DNA of 48,522 nucleotides from Lactobacillus pasteurii DSM 23907 = CRBIP 24.76 (lineage in GTDB: Bacteria > Bacillota > Bacilli > Lactobacillales > Lactobacillaceae): NCBI RefSeq assembly GCF_000297025.1, contig NZ_CAKD01000017.1, forward strand, positions 1-48,522, in the 5' to 3' direction. This document shows, one piece after another, positions 36,140 to 44,251 of the stretch. The notes under the pieces are model-generated. The model did not search any database. It had not been told where the DNA came from and saw only the letters and a list, made by a program, of their open reading frames with translations. Each line of letters begins with the position of its first letter. Position 1 is the first letter of the stretch. The position numbers were made by a program, and so were the translations under genes.

Positions 36140-36956
36140 AAATACCTAAGTAATTTTCTAAAACTGCCAAAACACCATTTTCTGTATTGGCTGGTGCAAT
36201 GTGATCAGCGTACTTTTTAACTTCATTAGTTGCATTTTCCATTACATAGCTAATGCCAGCAAGAGAAAGCATTTCAACATCATTCATCCCATCCCCAAAG
36301 GCGATCAATTCTGATGGGTCAATTTCCATCTCTTGCAAAAGCTTCTTTAAGCCTTCAGCCTTGTTAACGCCAACTGGAATGATGTCATTGTCTTCCCAAC
36401 CGCTAGAAGTAATGCGGATAGGATCAGGAAATTTGCTGTTATAGTCGCGTTCCATTTCTGGAATAAGTTCAGCAAGAAGGTGGAAGTTCAATTTAGTATA
36501 GTCATCTTCTGGCAAGTCATCAAAAGAGTCGATTTCTACTAGGTTAGGGTAGTAGTAGCGAGAATATTCCTTTAAGACTGGGTCTTGATCCTTTAAGCAG
36601 TATGAGTGTTCAATTCCACTAACAGTAATAGTTGGTAAGTTGTCTGGGTAATGCTTTTTGACGTAGTTAATTACGTTCATTACTGTTTCAAAAGAAAAGA
36701 CAATCTTGTCAGTGATTTTGTTATGAATTGCTAAAACTGCACCGTTATCTGCTACGTAATTTAGTCTATCTTTGAATTCTTCGAAGTCGACTTCAAGTCG
36801 GCAAAGAGGTCGACCACTAGTAGGGATGAAGGCGATGTTGCGTTTTTCCAATTCGGTCAAAATCTTAGCAAAACGTGCGTGATCGTAGGAGCGATCGCTA
36901 CCACAAAAAGTACCATCCATATCTACACTGATCGCTTTAAATGGAAGTTCTGTCAT
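36138..36956 (-). CDS. Cof-type HAD-IIB family phosphatase
   Basis: A 272-residue haloacid-dehalogenase hydrolase that probably dephosphorylates a sugar or nucleotide phosphate. Motif I is VDMDGT (Asp12, Asp14), motif II is PTSGRP, motif III/IV is KAEGLKKL and FGDGMNDVEML. The cap domain is of the type IIB kind between motifs II and III. The start follows TTGAGGATT. It stands alone. Confidence 0.92.
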   Translation of the reverse strand: MTELPFKAISVDMDGTFCGSDRSYDHARFAKILTELEKRNIAFIPTSGRPLCRLEVDFEEFKDRLNYVADNGAVLAIHNKITDKIVFSFETVMNVINYVKKHYPDNLPTITVSGIEHSYCLKDQDPVLKEYSRYYYPNLVEIDSFDDLPEDDYTKLNFHLLAELIPEMERDYNSKFPDPIRITSSGWEDNDIIPVGVNKAEGLKKLLQEMEIDPSELIAFGDGMNDVEMLSLAGISYVMENATNEVKKYADHIAPANTENGVLAVLENYLGI

Positions 36957-37143
36957 TTTAAATCCTCAATTCTAATTAGATCCTTAACTATTGTAAACGT
37001 TTATGTTGAAAAATTAAATAACAAAATTGGCTTATAATTATCGTAGCTATTTTATAATAGGCTGGATAACTATTTATTTTTAAATAAAATTATTATATAA
37101 TAATAGTCGGAAGGCAATTTATTTTATAACATGGAGGAACGTT

Positions 37144-37671
37144 ATGAAAAAAGTATGGACAATCTTGGCTACTTTGGTAGCTGCTGTTGGTATCATGGCT
37201 TTGCATCCACAAAAGGTTGATGCAGCTTATGGTAATTTAGGTAATTACACCACACCAGTTGAGCTTCGTGGTACTTGGTACTACCGTCAAGTAGACCCAA
37301 TGACAAATAAGTTGTCAAAGAAGATCTACCGGTTGAAGATTACTGCTAACAGTATTGAAGATGGTAATTCTAAGGCTAACATCTATGTAAATGATGAAAA
37401 TGCTGTTGGTGATTTTCTTAAGATGAGCAAGGCTGACCAAAAGAAGGCTACTGCAGCAACTAAGAACTGGGTTAGAGCTCAAAGAGTTACTGACATGGAA
37501 ATCAACTACCTTAACATTAAGGGTTGGTTCCAAAGCTCAGGCTCAGGTGAATACTACGGCTTCACTGTTGTAGATCACAAGGGTAAGTTAGTTCCAGCTG
37601 TTAGAATTGCTCACGGTGCTGGTTTCTGGTTGACTGGATATGCATACAGAAGCAAGGATTTACTTAAGTAA
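37144..37671 (+). CDS. Small secreted protein of unknown function
   Basis: A 175-residue protein with a signal peptide (VWTILATLVAAVGIMA, cleavage near VDA-AYG). The mature part has many Tyr, Trp and Lys residues (TPVELRGTWYYRQVDP, FWLTGYAYRSKDLL), typical of secreted lactobacillus proteins that recall lipocalin-like beta folds, but I cannot name the family. GGAGG ribosome site; its own terminator follows. Its codons favour highly used synonyms, suggesting good expression. Confidence 0.75.
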   Translation: MKKVWTILATLVAAVGIMALHPQKVDAAYGNLGNYTTPVELRGTWYYRQVDPMTNKLSKKIYRLKITANSIEDGNSKANIYVNDENAVGDFLKMSKADQKKATAATKNWVRAQRVTDMEINYLNIKGWFQSSGSGEYYGFTVVDHKGKLVPAVRIAHGAGFWLTGYAYRSKDLLK

Positions 37672-37750
37672 GTATGTAAACAACAATCCTTATATATCAA
37701 CGATTACAATCATTTATAAGATGTAGAAGCGTAACTAGCATCACCAAAAT

Positions 37751-37793
37751 AAAAAGCTGACAATTTCCAGAAAATGGAAGTGTCAGCTTTTTT
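37751..37793 (+). terminator. Strong terminator at the chromosome-prophage border
   Basis: AAAAGCTGAC/GTCAGCTTTT with an inner TTTCCA/TGGAA pairing and a long T-run. Sequence immediately after it is phage-like. Confidence 0.9.
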
Positions 37794-37853
37794 GTGTGGT
37801 TATGTAAGATTATAAATTCTGTAGTCCTGGGATAATCTTGCTGTCTATCTTAG

Positions 37854-38656
37854 TTTGGTGTTCATCAAGCAGGTAAGGATAAACGCAGAAGCATTACTAA
37901 AGGTGGCGGAGTAACTAGTGTTACCAAAGCTATAGTTGATCGAACTCATATGACAGCTAATCATGCTAAATTGATAGCTAATGATCAAACAGGATCGATT
38001 ATTTCACAACTTGATTCTTATCGAGCCAAAAGAGCTGGAGCTAGAAAGTATATTTGGCGTTCTATGGAAGATAATCGGGCAAGGCCAAAGCACAGAGAAT
38101 TAGATGGAACAGAACAAGTCTATGGGAATCCAGACGGTGGAGACGACGGACAAATGCCAGGTGAACCAATCAGATGTCGATGTGTTGCTTTGCCTGTGTT
38201 TGATGAGGTGGATAGTAAACATATTAGTTCAAATAGCAAACAATCGATCGATGACCCTAATAATTTACATGAATTGTTTCATAAAAACAGTTATTATTTT
38301 CCTAGCACTGAATATATATCATCTTATGAATTGAATAAATTGGTCAGAAAATTTGTTCGAAAAGGTGGAGTAGTCGCAATTGGTACGGAAGCTGATACAT
38401 ATTTAAGAAGTGTCGGTGCATCAGCATCAACGTGGGGCAAAAATACTGTTATGATATCATCTTGGGCTACAAAATCTGCCGTGGTTGAAGAGCTATATCA
38501 TACAACTCAATTAAAAAGACTAGGGGTAGAATCAATGGGATCTCTTAGCGAATTAGAGTATGACAATATGGAGGTTGAAGCTCAATTGTATCTCCTAAAG
38601 AATGCAAAAAAATGAAATTCAGCTATAATGAAATTGAAGAATTGAAAAGAATCTAG
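37854..38656 (+). pseudogene. MuF head protein C-terminal fragment with zincin-like toxin domain
   Basis: An open frame with no start, cut at its 5' side by a stop at 37851. The first part is the end of a MuF (SPP1 gp7-like) phage head morphogenesis protein: YIWRSMEDNRARPKHRELDG and EPIRCRCVALPVF. After it comes a separate domain of about 110 residues with KGGVVAIGTEADTYL, then VVEELYHTTQLKRLG and MEVEAQLYLLKNAKK, which I recognise as resembling a zincin-like metallopeptidase toxin domain (EExxH in place of HExxH, later ExExQ). Such MuF-toxin fusions are known as polymorphic toxins of temperate phages. The frame stops at 38615 after a run of seven A (38606-38612); one more A would add about thirteen residues (KFSYNEIEELKRI). 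Confidence 0.72.
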
Positions 38657-38690
38657 AACTTTGGACTAAGAAAAAAGAGGCGCTTGAATC

Positions 38691-38942
38691 ATGAAATTAA
38701 AAGTACTCAGTGTTTTTCCTCTTCCATCAAAGAAGCCTGAAAATGATAAAAAACACGTTGCTATAGCTTTACAAGGTACAAATGATCTTAACGGCAATAA
38801 GTATCTTTTAACCAAAGATGGAGTTAGACATGAAATCTTGGGTCGTGGTTGGATATGCAGTCGAAAGGCATGGGACAATAAAATTTTAAGTTTAGAAGTA
38901 GAAGCACCATTTGATTATGATGAGTGCGAGCTTGTACCTTAA
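38691..38942 (+). CDS. Candidate immunity protein for the zincin-like MuF toxin
   Basis: An 83-residue protein, mixed charge, no membrane span, with no family I know. It starts 35 bases after the restored end of the toxin-bearing frame, behind AGAGG, and is followed by a YjcQ-like gene. The same relative position in the second module holds another unrelated small gene behind another toxin domain. The immunity role rests on position only. The open frame is intact although its neighbours are broken. Confidence 0.5.
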   Translation: MKLKVLSVFPLPSKKPENDKKHVAIALQGTNDLNGNKYLLTKDGVRHEILGRGWICSRKAWDNKILSLEVEAPFDYDECELVP

Positions 38943-38951
38943 GGCGGTATT

Positions 38952-39276
38952 ATGGCAAATAATAATTACTTTACAGTAGCATATAAGATCCTAAGCTACC
39001 TAAAATATGCTATGAGAACAGTGAAGACACTGACATCAATGTTTTACAGCCTGGGACGTTTAATATTGGTTCTTGAGAACATTGAAAATGCTACTTGATG
39101 ATGGCTACATTACTGGCGTATCTCTTGAGAGAACAGTTAATGGCCCAATTGTTGTTAATAACATTCAGAACACAGAAATAACTAGCAAGGGACTTCAGTA
39201 TCTTGAAGAAAATTCAATGATGAAAAAAGTATGTAAGGTGCTAAAAGAGTTCAGAGCCTGGTTACCTAGCATATAA
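38952..39276 (+). pseudogene. YjcQ-like phage protein, frameshifted
   Basis: Three frames in turn give recognisable parts of one protein: ATG and NNNYFTVAYKILSYLKYAM, then ENSEDTDINVLQPGTFNIGS, then RTLKMLLDDGYITGV to KEFRAWLPSI. These follow the layout of the intact homologue at 45946-46290 (NDYFVVAYYILSSSYCEL, VDSLIDDKLL, ITPKGIEYI). At least two frameshifts are needed, so no normal protein is made. The family resembles winged-helix proteins found near phage head genes. Confidence 0.72.
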
Positions 39277-39308
39277 GCGATTGACGAGAGTTGATCGCTT
39301 TTATTTTT
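39275..39308 (+). terminator. Terminator after YjcQ remnant
   Basis: AAGCGAT/ATCGCTT stem followed by a T-rich run. A similar hairpin (AGCGATTAAC and GTTAACCGCT) stands at 45900 in the second module. Confidence 0.7.
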
Positions 39309-39313
39309 GACCT

Positions 39314-39341
39314 AAGCAAGTCGTTAAACTGCTTATTTTTT
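39314..39341 (+). terminator. Terminator, homologous to 46453-46478
   Basis: AAGCA/TGCTT stem with an A bulge and inner GT/AC pair, then ATTTTTT. The homologue at 46453 has GAGCA/TGCTC: the closing pair has changed on both sides, which supports real base pairing. Confidence 0.7.
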
Positions 39342-39370
39342 ATACCGTAATTTAGAAAGGAGTAATTGAA

Positions 39371-39484
39371 ATGGTTGATACAACTATTAAGGCTAAGGCA
39401 AATGTTGCTACAAGCGCATCAAGCGAAGTTCAAACTCCAAAGCCTGTTGTAAGTGCTAATACTTACAAGGTACAAGCTATGTAA
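39371..39484 (+). pseudogene. N-terminal fragment of a phage structural gene
   Basis: A 37-codon frame behind AGAAAGGAG, Lys/Thr/Ala-rich at first (TTIKAKANVATSASSEVQ). It occupies the same place as the scaffold gene of the second module but is not similar to it. Its downstream sequence changes to tail-like material in other frames, so it is probably the start of a gene truncated by deletion. Confidence 0.45.
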
Positions 39485-39495
39485 AGTACTTATGA

Positions 39496-39817
39496 ATAGG
39501 CAACAGAGTATTTCTACGAAAAGTAAAAACAGATCTGCCTAAGCCGTATGTTGTTAGAACGGAATATGATTCAAGTACTATTGTTTATTCAATTGTGGGT
39601 ATTTTTCACAGAAGAGATGGATCTTCATATACTAACCAAGTAGGTAGTACCTTTTATTCATTTTCAAAGCTAATCTACCACTGGAGTAATGGCTCACCAA
39701 CAGAGGTTGAGTGGGAAGGAAGCGGATATGGAAGCGATACAGTTTCTTTATCAGTCTTCAGGTTGGTCAGGCCCAAGCTCATATACTATCTACGGTCTAT
39801 ACAATTCAGATCCAAAT
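39496..39817 (+). pseudogene. Tail-gene remnant, homologous to the 47058 gene
   Basis: An open stretch in one frame (39496 to about 39745) contains KLIYHWSNGSPTEVEWE, clearly akin to KPTYHFSNGETELSEWE in the intact gene at 47058-47570. A frameshift near 39745 then leads into a Ser/Tyr-rich tail (SGWSGPSSYTIYGLY) that runs directly into ParB-like sequence. No start codon in context. It marks the 3' end of the first phage module. Confidence 0.6.
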
Positions 39818-40249
39818 GGTGGTCATCAGAGATTAACGGCAGCAGATACTATTTATCAATCTAATGATTATGATGTACCAGTTGCTATTATCGATGTTGA
39901 CACTAAGACAGAGAAAAAGTTAAACGTCCAGTTAAACAATCCTAGCCTACAAGGAAGTTGGAATTTAGATGAACTGCTGAAACTGTCAGATGATGTATCT
40001 TTTGAAGAAATGGGTTTTGATCAGTCAGATATAGATAACATGTTTGATGGTCAAGTTGCTTTCAGCAGTGATGATGATCCTGATGATTTATCTGATCCGC
40101 TAACTGGTAATGCTGATGACAGTGATAGTAGTTTCGAGCCTAGCTTTCAAAACGCACAAAAAGCGCTGTTTGAATTTGCAGATAACTTTACTTATCAACA
40201 AGTTAAGTTTCATTGTAATCCGGTTGTTGATCTACATGTTTATGCTTGA
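39818..40249 (+). pseudogene. ParB-like (ParB/Srx) phage protein, 5'-truncated
   Basis: From GGHQRLTAADTIYQSNDYD onward the frame matches the ParB-like domain of phage proteins (GGHQRLTA box, then VPVAIIDVD, KLNVQLNNPSLQGSW and a short GFD-containing C-terminal half). The N-terminal part of the domain is missing: the frame upstream is tail-like. In related phages this gene stands a little upstream of the small terminase, so this fragment likely belongs to the second module. An acidic Asp/Ser-rich tail follows. Confidence 0.65.
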
Positions 40250-40353
40250 TAAAAAGAACAACTTAGATACAAATAGAGTACAACATAGCTGTTAAAGCGT
40301 TGTATTATAGTAGTATCGAAAGATGTGGAAATATCTCCTTAAATCAATCTATT

Positions 40354-40385
40354 AAAAGTCTGGTACAGAGTGCCAGGCTTTTTTA
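40354..40385 (+). terminator. Terminator before the membrane-protein gene
   Basis: AAAGTCTGGTAC/GTGCCAGGCTTT stem with wobble, 3-base loop, T-run. Confidence 0.8.
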
Positions 40386-40408
40386 TAATTGGTTTGAGGT
40401 GAAATAAA

Positions 40409-41011
40409 ATGGATTTTTTAAATTACATCAATCATTTAGTAAGTGTAATTACAGATTGGCTTATATCCAAACAAGTTATTCCTATAATTCTTACCTTAGT
40501 TACAATTTTGATAACTGTTCATTACAATAGAAAAAATTACAGGGCTAATTTAGAAGTAAGGAGTAAGTTAGAGATACTTAATTCCATTAACAAATTGATT
40601 GCAAAATATATTGTTGAAGTAGATAATTCACTGTATTTGTTTATTAAAGGATGTTCTAATAACAATGATAAACAACTAGCCAAACTCAAATTGTCGAATC
40701 CCAATGTTGTTGTAGGAAAGATTACTACAGAAGACTATGACTTAAAATTGGCAGAGACTAAAAAAATAAAAACAGAACTAGAAATTAATATGGAGACTTA
40801 TGGAAACTGTGAAGCAATACTGGATGACATGGAAAAATTATGGCATGTATTAGATCATGATAATTTACAAAAAATCTCTGAAGTAGCAACAAATGCTGAA
40901 CATTCTGAAGCCGAAAAAGAGGTATCGAATAAGTGTGAAATAGCTCAGAAAAGGCTAAAGGATGATTTTAAAGAATGGTATAAGAACGAATTTGATAAAT
41001 TAACTAAGTGA
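40409..41011 (+). CDS. Membrane-anchored coiled protein of unknown function (prophage cargo)
   Basis: A 200-residue protein with one N-terminal membrane span (IPIILTLVTILITV, about residues 25-38) and a long, charged, helical cytoplasmic part (LETKKIKTELEINMETYG-like heptads). No family recognised. It lies between two terminators just before the small terminase, a common place for accessory (moron) genes in prophages, some of which act against other phages; that role is not shown. Base use is more AT-rich than neighbours. Confidence 0.65.
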   Translation: MDFLNYINHLVSVITDWLISKQVIPIILTLVTILITVHYNRKNYRANLEVRSKLEILNSINKLIAKYIVEVDNSLYLFIKGCSNNNDKQLAKLKLSNPNVVVGKITTEDYDLKLAETKKIKTELEINMETYGNCEAILDDMEKLWHVLDHDNLQKISEVATNAEHSEAEKEVSNKCEIAQKRLKDDFKEWYKNEFDKLTK

Positions 41012-41012
41012 T

Positions 41013-41032
41013 AAAGGCCTAAAGGCCTTTTT
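41013..41032 (+). terminator. Terminator before terS
   Basis: AAAGGCCT/AGGCCTTT stem, two-base loop, T-rich after. Confidence 0.8.
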
Positions 41033-41062
41033 ATTTTTTTCAAAAGTAGGTGGTGAGATGGT

Positions 41063-41587
41063 GTGAATGATAATTTAACAGCTAAACAGAAAAAGTTTTG
41101 CGATGAGTATATTAAATCAGGCAATGCAAAGGACGCAGCAATAAAAGCAGGTTATTCTCCTAAAACCGCTAAATCAATTGGGCAGGAAAACCTGACTAAA
41201 CCTGACCTGAAAGTTTATATCAAAGCTAAAATGAAAGAAATCGAGTCTCATAAGATTGCTAATGCTAAAGAAGTGCTAGAGTTCTATACTCGTGTTTTAC
41301 GTGGTGAAGAAACAGAAGAAGTTCCAATTGCAACTGCTGATAGGGTTGTTACTATTACCAAAAAACCATCAATTAAAGATAAAGTTACAGCTTCCAAAGA
41401 AATCATGAAGCGATATCCGTTGTTTGACCCTATGGAAAAACAAAAATTAAACAAATTAATTGCTGATACTCGTATCTCTGAAGCCAAAGCTAAGGCAATG
41501 GAGGATAAGGGACAGGATATTGAATTGCTGCTTGATAAGATGCTTGATAACTTAGCTAAGGAGGATTTAAAGAATGGCTCTAAGTGA
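41063..41587 (+). CDS. terS: Phage terminase small subunit
   Basis: A 174-residue DNA-packaging protein that recognises phage DNA. TAKQKKFCDEYIKSGNAKDA and IKAGYSPKTAKSIGQENL are the classic small terminase helix-turn-helix start of the Terminase_2 family. A coiled part and an acidic C terminus follow. The start codon is GTG behind AGGTGGTGAG. It overlaps terL by 14 bases. Confidence 0.92.
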   Translation: MNDNLTAKQKKFCDEYIKSGNAKDAAIKAGYSPKTAKSIGQENLTKPDLKVYIKAKMKEIESHKIANAKEVLEFYTRVLRGEETEEVPIATADRVVTITKKPSIKDKVTASKEIMKRYPLFDPMEKQKLNKLIADTRISEAKAKAMEDKGQDIELLLDKMLDNLAKEDLKNGSK

Positions 41588-42806
41588 TGTATTGACTGAT
41601 AAGCAAGCCCAAGTATTGCATACATATCTTACTAAGCCATTTAAAATGATGATCCTCAATGGCGCTGTCAGATCAGGTAAAACTTATATTGATAATTATT
41701 TGTTTATCTATGAGCTAAGAAGAGTGGCAAAATTAGCCAAAAAATTGGGCGATAAGCATCCTCAGTTTATTTTGGCAGGTGCTAGTTCTGGAGCAATTTA
41801 TAACAATGTAATTTCAGAAATATCTAGGCAGTTTGGAATTGATTTGAGATCAGATAAGCATAATCATTATCATCTATTTGGAGTTGATATTGTTCCTGTT
41901 TATACAGGTTCAATTGCCGGCATGGCTAGAGCTCGTGGGTTTACCTCATATGGTGCTTACATCAATGAAACGACATTGGCCAATGAAGAAGTTTTTGTAG
42001 AAATTAGAAATCGTTGTTCAATGCAAGGATCACACATTATCTGTGATACCAACCCTGATATTCCTACTCATTGGTTGAAAAGGGATTACATTGACAATCA
42101 TGATGAAAAAGCAGGAATTATTTCTTTCACTTTTACAATTGATGACAATAGTTTTCTTGCTAAGGATTATGTTGAATCGCTTAAGGCTTCAACTCCAAAA
42201 GGGATGTTCTACGATCGTGCTATCTTGGGTCAGTGGGTGACAGGAGATGGCATTGTTTATCAAGATTTCAACAAAGACACAATGGTTATTCCTGATGAAA
42301 GAATTCCATTTGATGATCTTACATATTATGTAGGAGTGGACTGGGGGTATGAACACCCAAATCCAATTATGCTGCTAGGTGATGATAGCAGTGGAAATAC
42401 ATATATTTTAAGAGACTACACAAAGAAGCATAAATTTATAGATTATTGGATTGAGATTGCTAAGAACTTGCAGAACGAGTTTAGCAGCAATCTCATTTTT
42501 TATGCCGATTCGGCTAGACCTGACAATATTAATGAATTTTTGACTAATGGAATTAACATTTTCAATGCAAATAAAAACATTCTGCCAGGAATTGAATGTG
42601 TGGCTAGCAAAATGGCACAGGGTAAATTCTTTATTGCTGAGTCATGTGCTGAAGGAGTATTAAATGAAATTTATCAATATGCATGGGATGAAAAAACTGG
42701 AATGCCAATGAAAGAAAGCGAAACAAGGCACAATGACCGCCTTGATGCAATTAGATATGCAATTTATACGAGAAATGCGAAAGGAGGTTACATCCCTTGG
42801 AATTAA
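41574..42806 (+). CDS. terL: Phage terminase large subunit
   Basis: A 410-residue packaging motor of the PBSX type. The Walker A motif GAVRSGKT is at residues 30-37; the N-terminal ATPase has GAYINETT near residue 130 in the acidic Walker B place. The C-terminal nuclease domain begins near YVGVDWGYEHPNP and carries FYADSARPD and RHNDRLDAIRYA. AAGGAGG ribosome site. The length is normal; the gene looks intact. Confidence 0.94.
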   Translation: MALSDVLTDKQAQVLHTYLTKPFKMMILNGAVRSGKTYIDNYLFIYELRRVAKLAKKLGDKHPQFILAGASSGAIYNNVISEISRQFGIDLRSDKHNHYHLFGVDIVPVYTGSIAGMARARGFTSYGAYINETTLANEEVFVEIRNRCSMQGSHIICDTNPDIPTHWLKRDYIDNHDEKAGIISFTFTIDDNSFLAKDYVESLKASTPKGMFYDRAILGQWVTGDGIVYQDFNKDTMVIPDERIPFDDLTYYVGVDWGYEHPNPIMLLGDDSSGNTYILRDYTKKHKFIDYWIEIAKNLQNEFSSNLIFYADSARPDNINEFLTNGINIFNANKNILPGIECVASKMAQGKFFIAESCAEGVLNEIYQYAWDEKTGMPMKESETRHNDRLDAIRYAIYTRNAKGGYIPWN

Positions 42807-44251
42807 AGCAAATGCAGAACTTAATAGCCAATACTGCTAGTGAGCGTGGCAATTTCATTAATGCCTATAGTGAAGCAGTTAGATATTATAAGAATCAAAA
42901 TGATATTACCAATCGAAACAATGGCAAGTCCGAGTTGAAGCAAGATGGCAAAGATGATCCATTGAGACATGCAGACAACCGAGTTAGCCATAATTTCTAT
43001 CAATTGCTAGTTGATCAAGAGGCAGGATATTTTGCTACAGTTGCACCTCAAGTAGATGTGGGTAATGATACTGACAATCAAAAAATCCTTGATATCTTAG
43101 GTGATGATTTTGGATTAACGATTCATAATCTATCGGTTTCAGCTTCAAACGCAGGTAGAGCATGGCTGCATTATTGGATTGATGAAGATAACAATTTCAG
43201 ATATGGAATTGTTCCACCTGATCAAATTACAGCTATTTGGTCGAGTACCTTAGACCATAAGCTTTTAGGTGTGCTTAGAAGTTATCAACAACTTGATCCA
43301 GATACTGGTAAAACATTTACTGTTCATGAATATTGGAATGACAAGCAGGGGCAATTCTTTAAAGAAGTTTCATCTAATCCTTTGAAGTTGGAATCTTATG
43401 ATTGCATTCCTACCTATGATTCAACAGCTGGATATGAAACAGGATTGAGTGATGTAGTAACTCATGATTTTGGTAGGGTTCCTTTTATTGAGTTTGCTAA
43501 GAATGAGTTGAGATTGCCAGAGCTTCATAAGACTAAAGGCCTAATTGATGCCTATGATGACATCTACAATGGCTTTTTGAATGATATTGATGATATTCAG
43601 CAGGTTGTGCTAGTCCTTAAAAACTATGGTGGAACCAAACTGGACGACTTTATGGAAAATCTTAAAAAGAATAAAGTTGTTAAGTTCAACAATGCTGGCA
43701 ATGGTGATCAATCTGGTATTGATACATTGCAGATCGAAATTCCAGTTGAAGCAAGAGATAAGGTTTTGACATTAACTAAATCAAATATTTTCTTGCAAGG
43801 TCAAGGAATTGATCCAGCTAACTTTGCTAATACTAATGCAAGTGGTGTGGCTATTAAAATGCTCTATTCCCATCTTGAACTAAAGGCAAGCAAAACTGAA
43901 GCATACTTTAGAAGAGGAGTTAGCGAATTGGTTAGAGCTATCATGCGATACTGCGGTATTAGTGATTATGATGGCAGACATATTATCCAAACTTGGACTA
44001 GAACACAAGTTGAAGATAATTTAACCCAAGCTCAAACTGTGGCTACAGTAGCTCCTTACACTTCTAAAGAAACTATTGCTAAGGCTAATCCGTTGGTTGA
44101 AGATTACAATCAAGAATTGAAGTATCAACAAGATGATTTGCAAAATAGTGATGGTTTTATGGCTTCTAAGGATTTTGCTAATTCAGATGATTATTCCGAT
44201 AAGGCAGATGATGAAAAGTCTGAAAATAAAGATAAGCCTGATGATGAATAA
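42797..44251 (+). CDS. Phage portal protein (SPP1 gp6-like)
   Basis: A 484-residue portal subunit. Family segments are DNRVSHNFYQLLVDQEAGYF near the start, IVPPDQITAIW, the middle DIYNGFLNDIDDIQQV and NASGVAIKMLYSHLELKA. It starts with TTG behind GGAGGT and overlaps terL by ten bases; the stop overlaps the next gene by one base. The C terminus is Asp/Lys-rich. Confidence 0.93.
   Translation: MELKQMQNLIANTASERGNFINAYSEAVRYYKNQNDITNRNNGKSELKQDGKDDPLRHADNRVSHNFYQLLVDQEAGYFATVAPQVDVGNDTDNQKILDILGDDFGLTIHNLSVSASNAGRAWLHYWIDEDNNFRYGIVPPDQITAIWSSTLDHKLLGVLRSYQQLDPDTGKTFTVHEYWNDKQGQFFKEVSSNPLKLESYDCIPTYDSTAGYETGLSDVVTHDFGRVPFIEFAKNELRLPELHKTKGLIDAYDDIYNGFLNDIDDIQQVVLVLKNYGGTKLDDFMENLKKNKVVKFNNAGNGDQSGIDTLQIEIPVEARDKVLTLTKSNIFLQGQGIDPANFANTNASGVAIKMLYSHLELKASKTEAYFRRGVSELVRAIMRYCGISDYDGRHIIQTWTRTQVEDNLTQAQTVATVAPYTSKETIAKANPLVEDYNQELKYQQDDLQNSDGFMASKDFANSDDYSDKADDEKSENKDKPDDE

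Noticed and set aside
37794..37853. Possible attL or prophage insertion site
   Set aside because: Phage-like sequence begins here, but no repeated core is found at the other side within the window and no integrase is present.
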